NCBI RefSeq assembly: GCF_033807715.1
Contig: NC_084596.1
Span: 30,822,879 to 30,886,878, forward strand
DNA: 64,000 nucleotides
From: Cololabis saira
Lineage: Eukaryota; Chordata; Actinopteri; Beloniformes; Belonidae
Direction: 5' to 3'
Of this stretch, positions 43,871 to 55,480 are shown piece by piece. Made by a program: the position numbers and the translations under genes. Under the pieces are notes generated by a model. That model saw nothing but the letters and a program-made list of their open reading frames with translations. It made no database searches and was not told where the DNA came from. Every line of letters begins with the position of its first letter. The stretch's first letter is position 1.

Positions 43871-44625
43871 GACATTAAGGGGACAGTGGTGGATTTCCTC
43901 TGGTCAGGGAAGCACTTTTTGAGATCAGTGGTTCTAAACTTAATAGTGCAGGAAGGAGGACAAGGGCTTTCATCACATGTAACAGCTCTGGCTGCAGACA
44001 GCTCAGAGATTGCTCTACAACTTTGGCCTAAAGAGGGCTGGATGTTTCTGTGGATTTAACTGGTTTGACACCTTTTATGTGGAAGGAAGGTTTTAATATT
44101 CAAATGGGAGGATGCCATTGTCCCCTGAAATATGGGTAAGGAATATGATAGTCTGAAGACCAACTATTTGAGAATGGCCTAATTTCCCCTCACACCCTTT
44201 CATCAGCCAGTCTGTATGCTGGACTGAAAAAGGTGGGTTGTGAGTAGTTGGGTCACCACCCCAAGCCTTGCTGAGATGCTTTACATGCAGTTGAACACAT
44301 TGTTACTCAGGCTGGTGAAGGATGTGTGCATGTTCCTGACATGGGCTTTAAACGCATTTGTTCGGGACCATACTCTAGCTGACGAACTGGATGGGGGACT
44401 GAACATGTTTTTTTTTTTGTATTTATTTCACTAGGTTCAAGGCTTTCTAACTTTAACTCTTGGGCAGGGTACATGATGTCAAACTGGACTGGGGCCAGGT
44501 TGTCCCCACAGGCCTGTTGGGGGTCCCTATACAAATTCCCCATTGATAAATGGATAGGTGACGTCCACTGAACATCAGACAGATATCTGGCACACTTCAG
44601 TCCTAGCATGGGTTTTTACTATTCC
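43871..44625 (+). pseudogene. Tx1/L1-clade LINE ORF2 C-terminal fragment
   Basis: Plus-strand pieces in changing frames: VDFLWSGKHFLRSVVLNLIV and QEGGQGL near 43880-43960 (family VDFFWSGxHWxRxxVLYLPVxEGGQGL), LLLRLVKDVC near 44300, and GSLYKFPIDKWIGDVH then RYLAHFSPSMGF near 44520-44615 (family WRSLYKPPxxKRxGDLQWR). This is the region after the reverse transcriptase in Tx1-type L1 elements. Stops and frameshifts show it is dead. The hAT element ending at 43862 lies directly before it, perhaps inserted in it. Confidence 0.7.
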
Positions 44626-45040
44626 TTTGTGCTTACAGGACAAAACAGTACAGCAGCGGTTAAGTCACCATTCAAGTGAAAATGCAAGAATCAGCCTGTT
44701 GAATCCACATTCATTCTGAAATGTCTGCTATAACACTTTTTCAGTACATAGGAGCATACTTTGAAATCAACTGAACGTAACGAACGCAACCACCTTGTGA
44801 AAGAGCACGAGGGCGGTTTAACATATCAGGTTTTTCTCTGTTCTTCTTTGTTTCGAGGAACAGCTGTAACATTTTCCAGCAGGAGTTCTGGAGAACAGCT
44901 TCCCTCCCACCAACAGCAGAGACATAATCTTTATTCTTCATCACCGTCAACAGATATCTTTTTCATTATTATTATTTATATAATTTATTTGAGTTTTTTC
45001 TTCTTGATTTAAATAATCAGACTATGTATAATTGTCCTGA
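44626..45040. other. No gene recognised
   Basis: Intronic sequence; nothing identified. Confidence 0.5.
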
Positions 45041-45170
45041 ACTGGTGGATAGCGCAATGGCGTGGCAGTCAGAGCCTTACAAGAGTTTTCCCTAATGGAA
45101 TCCCAACTGGGCCCGTCTGTGGAGTTTGCATGTTGTCCCTGTGCCATGTTTTCTCCTTTCGATATTTTCT
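45041..45170 (+). repeat. SINE-like repeat, 5' part, diverged
   Basis: ACTGGTGGATAGCGCAATGG, CGTGGCAGTCAGAGCC, then GGAATCCCAACTGGGCCCG and TGTGGAGTTTGCATGTTGTC. This follows the order of a common fish repeat with tRNA-like boxes (GGTGGTTAGCACTG, GGGTTCGAATCCC, GTGGAGTTTGCATGTTCTCC). An inverted copy lies at 56280-56410. Confidence 0.6.
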
Positions 45171-45691
45171 CCTGTATTTTTATTCAACCGATTTGGCATT
45201 TTGAAGTGAAGAAATTTCACTGACTTAATTTTAGGTTTCTAAAATTATTTTTATTATAAAGAAAAAACTGGTAAGTCTGTCTTTGTTCTATATCGATGGC
45301 AGTTAGTTAAATCATTTCTCCAGGCGTGACACATTTGATTGACATGAAATAACCTGGACTTCAATTTTCTGAGGGGCCAACATCATGTCCTCAACAATTT
45401 CAGGCCCAGTTTGATCAACATCTGTGATGGGTTTCACAAAGCAAGAGGAGTCGCACAGAACTCACCATTCCACAAAACACCTGTTTGTTTTGTTTGTTTT
45501 TCTTACTCAGTGCTTTCTGCAGCACAGACAATCCCTACCACCCCTGTATGCTAATCTATTCATTGTATCCAATTTCTTTGACTCTTCTTTTTTCATTTTT
45601 TTTAGCTGAATAGGTCTTCGCACAAACATCTTGCACCGTCGGTTACTCCCTCAGGATATTTTCAAATTATCAAGTTGTGTTTTTCACAAGG

Positions 45692-46039
45692 TTAAAGGAG
45701 CTTGAGGCCGGATTGTGGCAAGATTTATGAAAAAAATCCATATACATTTTAAGTTTTCTAGTAATAATGTCAGATGAAGCGTTCCAAACCCAAAAGAATG
45801 AGCCCTCTAGTGTATCTCTCCGTTGCCTTGAACAGGCTGTGTGCTGCAAAATGTGCTGCAATTCGGTCCCAAATTTCCCGCGCTGTCCTGCGGATGTGAC
45901 GTCACATGACGCTGCATGTGCGTTCTCCCCGTTCTCCCGTGCCGGCTTCACTGTTGGCTGCAGTACCCCCGACGGCCGTCGTGGCGAAGGGTGGCACTAG
46001 AGAGTCTCATTTCTTAAAAGGAGCCTCAAGCTCCTTTAA
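45692..46039. mobile_element. TTAA-flanked MITE, copy 2
   Basis: Body 45696-46035 with ends AGGAGCTTGAGG / CCTCAAGCTCCT, a perfect 12-bp inverted pair here, flanked by TTAA on both sides. It matches the copy at 20757-21105 nearly base for base, with about ten substitutions and one 8-bp block (45864-45871) in reversed orientation. Confidence 0.87.
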
Positions 46040-46350
46040 GGCTAATTTCTGAAGTGTGTTCAAACGTGGTTTAGAAACCAGTTAGATGACCCAGTCATAA
46101 TGAGATCATGTAGTGTGCGACCCCCTGTTGGTGATCAGTCACATAATGTGAATGTTGAAATAACTTCAGTGCAATCTGAAAACCCCAGCCCCCTGCTGAC
46201 TCTTAGAGTCACATAGTCTGAAAGCAGCACAAGTCCAATTCTCCGTCCCTGCATGAGCTTTTTCAAGACACTTTTCTTTACACCCACAGTTCACAGACAC
46301 AGTTTGACTGGTGAGTCTAAACTTGTCTAAACTGTAGGCAAGAGTTCATG

Positions 46351-46490
46351 GTTGTTTGTCAGCCCTGCGATGGCCTTGTGACCTGTCCAGGGTTAACGGG
46401 GCCTTTTGCACGGTGACAGATGGAGTAGGCTTCAGCAACCTTGTGGCCCTGAAAAGGACTCGAGTAGATATTAAAAAAGAACTGGTGGAT
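46351..46490 (+). repeat. SINE-like repeat, 3' part, diverged
   Basis: GTCAGCCCTGCGATGGCC, TGTGACCTGTCCAGGGTT, AGTAGGCTTCAGCAACC and a GGTGGATGGAGG end. It matches the downstream half of the same common fish repeat (CCCTGCGATGGACTGGCGACC, GCTCCAGC, then a GGATGGATGG tail). Confidence 0.65.
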
Positions 46491-47979
46491 GGAGGCTTTC
46501 TCCGTGGAGTGCCCTGAGATTCCTTCTGCTTTGAATTAGCAACAAAGTGAATAAAATAGAATTGAAGTGTTTGTTTTTTTGTTGTTTTTTTTTCTTTAAA
46601 ACCTGCTGGAAATTTTCTTTGCACTTATAATACAACAAAATAACATGAACATGATCTTATCGTGCCAGGCTATTCTTTCCTGCTCTCAGCTACTAATCCA
46701 TAATATATTAGAAGAGAGAAACTGATGTGTTCATTAGTGACTCCAAAAGATGGTAAAAATGATGGATAACGAGACTAAAAATGTTTTTCTTGGGTTCAGA
46801 ATGGAGCACCTAAAGTTGCCCATAAAAACATTTAAAGGCATATTGATTTGTGTTACTTTTGCCATTTAATAGGATGTTTTGGGAGACTGCCAGGCCTGAA
46901 GGTCTGTAAAAACTATGAGGGAACCACTGCATAAGATCAGAGGTTGGGTTTTAAGCATGGATGGTTAGTACGCTCATGGGTCTTGTAGTATTTAAACCTA
47001 TCCACAGTGCCAGAAAGATTAACAATATACCATTTTCTAAGTTTTTATCTTAATTCAAACCAGAAGCCGTGATATAAATTCATATGATAGTAAAATTATG
47101 CAGAGGAGACATTTAGCTTGTCATTAACAGACAAATGTGAAGATAAAATTATTGAAAAATGACCTAATTAAATGTTGTTCTTAAATATGTCCAGGAGGAA
47201 CATGGGTTATAAATATTACTGCTGTATTAATAGTAAACCAAACTGATTCAAACACTTACTGTATTTCCATGTAGCCATCTTTTTCTTTTTTTTTTCGGTG
47301 GTTTTTTCAGCTGGCCACTGGGAACACTTATGTCTGTGTTGAAATCAGAAAGTAGACCTGCGTTTCTGTGGGACTCTTAACTTTTGATTTGTAGTCAGAC
47401 CTTTTTCAGTAAAGGCTACAATCTTTCTTTCTTTTTCTTTTTTTATTAGTATTAAAACAAGATGCTTCCCACTCTGCTTTCTCCCTCTGGGTTGTGTTTC
47501 AGCATAGAACAGCACAATATTGAAGGATGTACCAACAGAAACTAGACACATGGAGGGGCAGAGTAAGAAAGATGCTTCATGAGTAAAATGAGAAACAAGC
47601 ACAGAGGTTTTGGAGGTGTGGAGAGAGGGAGAGAAGTAGAGAAATGAAGCACTAAGGGGAAGGAGAGGTGCAACAGAACAACCAGAGTCAGCAGCCGTGG
47701 GTACAGGAAATCCTCATGGAAGGGTTGGAGCAGACATCTACCATAATGCAGCTTATGCACCTTTTGTTAGATAATAATAATAATATACTATGTGTTTGCC
47801 TACTGACAAAATTAGTTTGTGATATTGAAATAACGTAAACGTTGATATGATTTCAGAGAAATAAATATGTGGCACAAGACGGAAAAGTACTTCATAATCT
47901 GACATATTAATTGGTTCCAACCAGTAGAAATAAAAAGGAGATGCCCAGCCTAAATCCATCCATTTATCCTGATTTATTC
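46491..47979. other. No gene recognised
   Basis: Intronic AT-rich sequence; nothing identified. Confidence 0.5.
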
Positions 47980-48170
47980 TGTCCAGGGCACGCCCACCTC
48001 CAGGTTGAGGCTAACTTGGAAGTGTTAAAAATTGCAGTTTATCAACTGACCACTAGGGGCTGACTTCAAAAGCAAGTAAATCGCCATGGTCACCAACATT
48101 AAAATGTCCAACTTTTTGTTTTGGTTTTTGTTTTGGTCTCTATAGCTACATTTCACATGCATGACTACTA
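47980..48170 (+). repeat. Interspersed repeat (ACCACTAGGGGCTGAC type)
   Basis: Contains TCCAGGTTGAGGCTAACTTG, AAAATTGCAGTTTATCAACT, GACCACTAGGGGCTGACTTC and GGTCACCAACATTAAAATGT, then TTTTGGTCTCTATAGCTA. I remember this as a dispersed fish repeat but not its class. A related fragment is at 40225-40310. Confidence 0.6.
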
Positions 48171-49447
48171 TACGTATGTTTAAGTTTATGTCTCGACTTG
48201 ATGAGTCACAAAACTGTATTATAATGAAGCACTTGGGTCAGATATCAATCATATCTATGGAAACATTGGTATGGGTGCCTTTTAAGACTCTCAGGAATAA
48301 GAGTATGTTTGTATGTGTTTATGTATTTGTTTTTTATTTTTTATTTTTTTATGTTGTATGTCTTGCTATTGGATCTAGAGCCTGTAATAAAGTTTATATA
48401 TATATATACGAGAGGTAAATTCATTTTCGGACAACATCAATAAAGCAGTATATTTTTGTTTGATTAGGAGAGTGGAGTCAACCAGTAGTTGGCATCACTT
48501 TTGCTACTTAGCACATTGCACTATCTTGACATCTGAACATACGTAGCTTCTGACCTCTGACTAAAGACCTAACAGTGCATAATCGTTCATATTCTACAGG
48601 GAATGTATTTTGTTGTTTTGTTAATTGTACTGACAAACAGCTTTGTTTGCTGTGGTTTGGCCTGTATGGGTCAGAGGACAAAGATTAGCGAGGAGCAGGC
48701 AGCGTATTCTAACCTAGTGTCGGCTAAACACAGCAGTTATTTAGGCAGCATTTGAAACAGCAGCTCCAATTACAAATGAGTGCCAGTAGCTCTGCAGATA
48801 CTCTGGCATGGATCGACTAAAGAAGATAGGTGTCACAGCAAATCATTTCAGGATCTTTCCAGGTAGAAGTCTGCTGTGATTTTCAGTATATCAGTCCGTC
48901 AACCTGGTAGCAGCTACCTGATTAAAGGCAAGCACCGAGTCGATCGCCGGGCGGTCCCAGCGGAGCTCTGGTGGTCCTTGTTTCAGTTCTGGCAGCTGCC
49001 GTTTCAGATTTTGTTTAGGTAGCGACATGTAAAATGATGATGTTTGGCCAGATTTGATAAGATTGAATGTAATATTAATATTAATTAGCACCATAGATTA
49101 ATATAAGCTAAGTAAGTCAAGCTTAAAGGCCCATAACAGCAACCCTTAATCCTTTAGAGTTTAAGAAAGTCTTCTTCTCCTCAGGCCTCGCCATGCCATC
49201 TGTTTTCATTGCCATCCTGTCTTCTGCATCTCACCTCATCACACCTGCATGTCTTCTTTCACATCATGAATCTCATTTTGGCCTCCCCCTTGTGTGGCAG
49301 CTCCATCTCCATCATCTTTCAACAACCAGCCTTCTATCCATCACGTCAGTCTACTTTCAACCTTTACCAGTCATAGTGCAACCATTAAAATTTGCAAATC
49401 CATATCTCTATTCTTCCTCCGTTGTTGCTGTCTGTGAATTAAACCCC

Positions 49448-49448
<1 letters not shown>
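48171..49448. other. No gene recognised
   Basis: Intronic sequence; a short (TA)n run near 48396-48408 is the only simple repeat. Confidence 0.5.

Positions 49449-49490
<42 letters not shown>
49449..49490. repeat. (CA)n microsatellite
   Basis: Pure CA run. Confidence 0.97.
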
Positions 49491-49492
<2 letters not shown>

Positions 49493-50180
49493 AACTGGCC
49501 AACCATCAGTGATAGAAGTCATCGATTGTTGTTGGGGCCATGTCTTTCTCTTTCTATTTTGCCAATTTATCATCATAGGTCACTCAGAGTGAAATATGCT
49601 TTTGATCCATGTCAGATCCCTTAAATCCAAACTGTTTTTGTCATTATTGAACGTCCTAATTGAAACCGTACTGTAATTAAAATTCAATTAAAAGCCCAGC
49701 CCTGCATTCCAGTTAGAATTAAAGCTGCAAGCAGCGATGAACGGGCCCTCGCACTCACGGCCACCGCCCCCCATAAGCATATCAAAAATGACACCACCCA
49801 CGACTTCCTATGTCAAACCATTCAAAAGTTATAGCAAAAAAAAGGGACAACCAATCAGAAGAAGGGGCGGGGCTAATTCAGGCCAATGAAGGTCAAGGAC
49901 TCCATACAGAATCTGATGATACCACCCACGACTCTCTATGTCAAACCATTCAAAAGTTATAGCAGAAAATCGGGACAACCAATCAGAAGAAGGGGCGGGG
50001 CTAATTTTCACCAATTATGGTCAAGGACTCAATACCGAGTCCGATGACACCACCCACGACTCTTTATGTCAAACCTTTCAAAAGTTATGGGAGAGAAAAG
50101 TATTCTAGGGGGCGCTGTTGAGCCGTTAGGCAACGGCCATTAATGCAAACCATGAAATATCAAATGTATCGACAGGCCTG

Positions 50181-51259
50181 GCTTTTCTTTAAGTTGCGAC
50201 ATGATACAGGTGTGTACCAATTTTCGTTCATGTACGTCAAACCGTATTATGGGGTTTTTTCTGTCTGAACCAATCAGATGAAGGGTGGGCGCGCTTTTTG
50301 CCGTCTAGCGTCGCCACGGTAACGCTTTTGAAAGAGAAAAGTAATGCGTGGTGTCGGAGGATGGAGACGCACGTTTTGATGTATAACACACCTGGGTGCA
50401 CGTTACGGTTCGGGCTGAATTAATGACCGAAGAAATGGCATAAATTGCGCCAAAATTACACGATTAATTCAAAATGTTCAAAATGGCTGACTTCCTGTTC
50501 GGTTTCGGCCATGGCGCCAAGAGACTTTCCTTTAAGTTGCGACATGATACAGGTGTGTACCGATTTTTGTGCATGTACGTCAAAGCGTATTGTGGGACTT
50601 GAGGCACGAAGTTTTATCTGTATGGACCAATCAGATGAATTGGGGGCGTGCTTTTTGGCGTCTATCATCGCCACGGTAACGCTTTTGACTGAGAAAAGTT
50701 ATGCACGTTATTGCAGGATGGAGACGCACATTTTGATGTATAACACACCTGGGTGCACGTTACGGTTCTGGCGAAGAAGCGGCTGAAGGAATGGCATAAA
50801 TTGCGCCAAAATTACATGATTAATTCAAACTGGCCGACTTCCTGTTGGGTTTCGGCCATGGCGCCAAGAGACTTTCCTTTAAGTTGCGACATGATACAGG
50901 TGTGTACCGATTTTTGTGCATGTACGTCAAAGCGTATTGTGGGACTTGAGGCACGAAGTTTTATCTGTATGGACCAATCAGATGAATTGGGGGCGTGCTT
51001 TTTGGCGTCTATCATCGCCACGGTAACGCTTTTGACTGAGAAAAGTTATGCACGTTATTGCAGGATGGAGACGCACATTTTGATGTATAACACACCTGGG
51101 TGCACGTTACGGTTCTGGCGAAGAAGCGGCTGAAGGAATGGCATAAATTGCGCCAAAATTACATGATTAATTCAAACTGGCCGACTTCCTGTTGGGTTTC
51201 GGCCATGGCGCCAGGAGACTTTTCTTTAAGTTGTGCTATGATACAGGTGTGTACCGATA
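50181..51259. repeat. Tandem array, 343/347/347-bp units plus a partial unit
   Basis: Units start at 50181, 50524, 50871 and 51218 (each near CTTTAAGTTGCGACATGATA). Units 2 and 3 differ at one base by eye; unit 1 is clearly more diverged; the fourth stops after 42 bp at GTGTACCGAT. Overlapping open frames in it are by-products of the repeat. Confidence 0.92.
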
Positions 51260-51560
51260 AAGGAAGCTCTGAAAACCTTAACAAACCATGGTTTACTATA
51301 GAACTTAGGAAATCCGCAAATTCAAAATTTAATGTCTATGAGTTTTGGTTCAAATATAAATCATTGGTATAGTATGCATAAATGGCTTTATGAGGGTGAC
51401 ACTTCCATTATAGATAAAATGTATTTCAAAATGGTTTTCAAAAATGAAAGGACACATGAGTCTATCTTTCTTGAAAAGTTAATTTAATTACTGATACTTA
51501 TTAAAATATACATTTTGTTAAGGAAATCTATTAATTTTGAGATAAATAACGGTCGCCCCC
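51260..51560 (+). other. Possible LINE fragment interrupting the tandem array
   Basis: Directly after the truncated fourth unit the sequence changes to AT-rich DNA encoding NKPWFTIELRKSANSKFN..YEFWFKYKSL. A PWF..EL.......K...Y..(W/F) pattern is seen between endonuclease and reverse transcriptase in several LINE proteins. The match is short and weak. Confidence 0.3.
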
Positions 51561-51756
51561 AATTACTTTTTTAAGGTCGTTGCCCTATTAATGTAGGTTT
51601 AAAAACACTAAAATACCTTTGTTTTAAGTTTTCACATATATGCACACTACATTCCAAATGTTTGGAAAATGGCCAAATACATCTTTATTTTAAGTATTTT
51701 AAAAATAGGCCTCTCAAAGGCCTTATACATCATTGACCCACAATTGTGATTCAGGC

Positions 51757-51990
51757 TTAAAGCTCCCCTGCTACACGTCATTCAGGCAGCCAATCAGCAC
51801 AGAGCCTCATTAACATAGCCCCCCCTCCCCTCAGAATCCCTCATAGAGAAGGTTAGAAACGGTAAAAATAAAGACATGGCCCAGAGGCTGAATTTCTCAT
51901 TTATGTAGAAAAAACCTTCAAAAGCTTGTTTTTAAGACATTCAATGCCTGTTTAAAATATACATTAAATGCCATAATAGGTCACCTTTAA
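51757..51990. mobile_element. Possible TTAA-flanked MITE
   Basis: Starts TTAAAGCTCCCCTGCTACAC and ends ATAGGTCACCTTTAA, with TTAA at both ends. Terminal inversion is weak (AGCTCCCC / AGGTGACC). I remember GCTCCCCTGCTACACGT and AATAGGTCACCTTTAA from fish repeats. Confidence 0.45.
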
Positions 51991-54023
51991 ATAATTTTTA
52001 AGCAAATGAAGCAACGGTAAATTCTCGCCAAATACAGTAAATTCCAGTTGTCCCTGAACGCACCAGGAGGATAATCGGCTTTTTAGAATTCCGACCGGTC
52101 CCTGAATGCACCTCCTCCGCGGCGCTGCGCGGTGCCGACCAGATCTCGGCTGAAAGCCGATAATAATATAATAAAATTGCAAAGCTGCTGTGAAATAAGG
52201 TGTAATACATGCACTGTTATTATTTTCTGTATAAAAATTGAATTTAAAAAGACGGGTTTGACTCAAAATCAGTGTGGTTTTATTTAAGTGGTCTCTGTCT
52301 CGGTAGAAGACAGAGACATGAAAGACATGAAAAAAGCGAGCTACATTACAGACATGCGCCGCCGAAATACATCGGTGAAAACTATTCCACAGGAATATTT
52401 CACCATAGATGTCTTAAGACGACTCTACAATTATGCACACAATAAAAAAATACTTACAGATTAGGTTGGGACTCGTGTGAAAACACTGGAGGATTCATGT
52501 CGTGTGAGGAACGTCAATACGGTGCGCACGCAACGTCCCCCCGCTCCCCCCCTCCTCCCTCCCCCTCGGCCTCCGCTCCGCTGCAGGACTGGCCGGCACA
52601 CAGAGCCAGCTTGCTTTAAATCCAATGGATTTAAATAAATATTCATTACCAATCGTGCGTTTTACGCACCTTAATGCCAAAAATATATTTTCACATCACA
52701 GTAAACAATATTTTTACGAAGTTTACGAAGTTAATTGGACATGGCATGACAAAAATATGATTTAATTGTATATGAATACATTTTTGGAAAAAGAGAGTTA
52801 CAAAGTTCTTCAAAAGCGATATGTACCAGCGTATGATTTTTTAGTCATGTCGAAATGTATCTAAATCTGACATTTTATTGTCTTAAGACCAAGCCTATGA
52901 TTTTAAATTATTATTTTACCAAAAAATTCAGAGTGACGTAAAATGGCAGTTCCCTTCAAGTTATGACCACGATACTCAACACAGTTAATAAGGACGCTTA
53001 TGACATTAGTATGTGTCGATTTCATTGTGATTGGGTGAATGAAACAGCAATGACAGCACATAATTTGATGAAAAATGTATACCTGACCAAAAGGTGGCGC
53101 TATGGATTTCAATCCAAGATTGTCATATCCACTTCTTCAGAATGGAAGCCTGATTACGTGTATTGATTTTGGGTCAATTTGGACCAAGTATGTTTAAGTT
53201 ACAACAACTTTTATGTTCATGGCGAGACACAGAAATTTGACCACCTCTAACGGCCACGCCCTTCGATAAGAACGTACAGTTTTCTCTGTCAGTCATCGTC
53301 AATGTCTTACCTATTATCTGACCAACTTTGAGATCATTAAACTGATCTCGCTTGGAGCACAGATGCATACTAGAAGACATGACAATTCCTGGTGCCAACA
53401 GGTGGCGCTACAACCGATCCTGAATATTCCACCATAGATGTCTTCAGGCTCAGCCTACAATCATGCACATACGTTTTCGACCACATCAAATCATGTATTG
53501 CTGAATTACAGCCAATTGATGTTTGATGGCGAGGCTTAAAAATGACCTCAAACTTCGCCGAATCACTACGGTCAAGCCCTCTGGCAGAAATTTAAAAGCT
53601 TCGCAATTTAGCGTCGGCCATGTGTCTAGATTGTACAAATCAAGTTGTGAGCCAATCTGATAAAATCTCTAGGAGGAGTTCGTTAAAGTACGAGGCCTAG
53701 AAATGATCAGAATTCATCAAAAATGACATTTTCTATTCAAAATGCCGGACTTCCTGTGTAACTTAGAGCATGGGTCCAAGAGACTTTTTTGTAGGGCTTT
53801 GTCTGATATAATAGACACATAAAGGTCATTGCTGCAGGTCAAACCATATTATGGGGCTCGTCGAAAAACATAAAATAGGTGGCGCTATAGAGCCCATTCT
53901 TGTGGACCCATGCCTGTCGCCCATAAAATACGTAATTTTACGCGACTCTGGAAGCGTGTGCAAAATTTGGTGAGTTTTTGAGCATTTTAAGGCCTCCAAA
54001 AAGGCAATTCATTTACGGCGAGA

Positions 54024-54051
54024 ATAATAATAATAATAATAATAATAATAA
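54024..54051. repeat. (AAT)n tract near the end of the composite repeat
   Basis: Nine AAT units followed by AAACATCACAGATACAATAG. Confidence 0.9.
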
Positions 54052-54740
54052 ACATCACAGATACAATAGGGTCCTCGCACTTTCAGTGCTCGGGCCCTAA
54101 TTACACATTATTCAGTGTTCATATATACTGTAACAAATATCCACCACTTTGGTGTTGTATGTTGTTGTTTTTTTTACCTCTCAGTTCCAAGATTTATCTG
54201 AGTCTATTTATTGAGTTATACAGTTAGACTATTCTTTTTTCTTTTTCAAAAAAGTGAAGTCTGAATGAAAAACATGACAAGCAAAAGGCCATTTGAAGGT
54301 TTTCTTCCGCTCCCAGATGTATTGCTCTTGTAAGATCTCTTCCACCCACACACTTCACTTTTCTATTACTTGCTCTCTGCTGTGCATCCGCAAACCATCA
54401 CCACCACCATCCACTCCTCTTTTTCCTCTCTCGTCTCATTTCTGCCGACAGAAGGAACTGAGGCAGGGCACCAGACTTGGCTCCCTAGCCCTCCACTCGA
54501 CTGCTCTAATGCAATTAACTCCACTGGTGGGAATAAGAGAAGAGCGCTGCAGAAATGTATGATTAATCCAGTCCAAAAAAAGGGTTCTGGGCTCTCAGTG
54601 AGTATGTGTGTATGTGTGTTACTAGACCACTGTCAAGATTTTTCACGATAGGCTGATGCATTTTCCAAGGAGGGGCTGTGTTCTCCAAGAGAAATCCACA
54701 GAAAATCCTGACCTTTTTAAGAGGTTTTAGTCGAGATAAC

Positions 54741-55472
54741 CAGTGGTGGACAGTAACGGACTAAATTTACTTGAGTACTGTACTTAAGTACATATCCAGA
54801 GGATTTGTACTTTACTTGAGTATTAGATTTCTTTGGTACTTATTACTCTTACTTGAATACATTTCCAAGACAAATATTTTTACTTTTACTCGAGTAAATT
54901 TCTAGGAAGGCGGAAAAGTACTTGTTACTTTCAAGTCTGCTCTTTTTTCTTCTTCCCTAAAATCCTATTGGACACAAGCTGTTTTTGTCAAAGGAGGAGA
55001 CCTATCACAGTGCACGCTCTCCACTGGGACGTACGTAAAGCGGAAATACGTCAAGCCTCCTCAAAACGATACCGCCAAAGTAGCCTGCGTTTGTCAAGAC
55101 AGAGCCGCAACAAGTCAAGACTGAAGGTTTTATATAACATTGTGGTTCTAAAAGCAGCACATCAGTGCAGCTGGTTTCAAAGAGTTATTTCTCAGAAAGA
55201 AGAGTTAAAAGATCATTAAATTAATTTAGAAAAAATATAGTAATTTACTGATGTGGAAAATAAGAAATTTACTCTTACTCTTACTTTTACTTAAAGTAAA
55301 TTTAAAAGCATTTACTTTTGGATACTTAAGTACCTTTAAAAGCAAGTACTTTTCTACTCTTACTCGAGTAATATTTTGACTGAGCTACTTTTACTTGTAA
55401 CGGAGTAAATTTTGACCAGTAGTATTTGTACTCTTACTCAAGTACTGGGGTCGAGTACTCTGTCCACCTCTG
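54741..55472. mobile_element. hAT-type element, TACTTAAGTA family, copy 1
   Basis: Ends CAGTGGTGGACAGTAACG and CTCTGTCCACCTCTG. Perfect 8-bp duplication GAGATAAC at 54733-54740 and 55473-55480. The subterminal regions are rich in ACTTGAGTA / TACTTAAGTA repeats in both orientations. The core (about 54955-55125) is GC-richer and differs from that of copy 2. No transposase. Confidence 0.92.
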
Positions 55473-55480
55473 GAGATAAC

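Larger units (their letters stand above)
49725..54104. repeat. Composite 4.4-kb teleost repeat block (GGGCCCTCGCACT...AGTGCTCGGGCCC)
   Basis: Opens AGCTGCAAGCAGCGATGAAC then GGGCCCTCGCACT and closes with AATAATAAT..., TAGGGTCCTCGCACTTTCAG and AGTGCTCGGGCCC. Inside are recurring phrases CCACCCACGACT, TCAAACCATTCAAAAGTTAT, GGTGGCGCTAT and CACCATAGATGTCTT (52402 and 53432), so it is made of related units. I remember both ends from an abundant fish repeat but cannot name its class. Stretches at 51260-51560, 51757-51990 and about 52441-52690 look foreign to it. Confidence 0.7.

Noticed and set aside
45041..45170. tRNA gene
   Set aside because: Only a diverged tRNA-like block of a SINE-like repeat; no complete cloverleaf could be drawn.
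50181..51259. CRISPR-like or satellite array
   Set aside because: Units are 343-347 bp and contiguous without spacers, inside an interspersed fish repeat; the context is eukaryotic intron.
50445..51372. Repeated open frames with the same protein (MAPRDFPLSCDMIQVCTDF...)
   Set aside because: The same peptide recurs because the 347-bp unit is tandemly duplicated; it has no family similarity, start context or splice structure.
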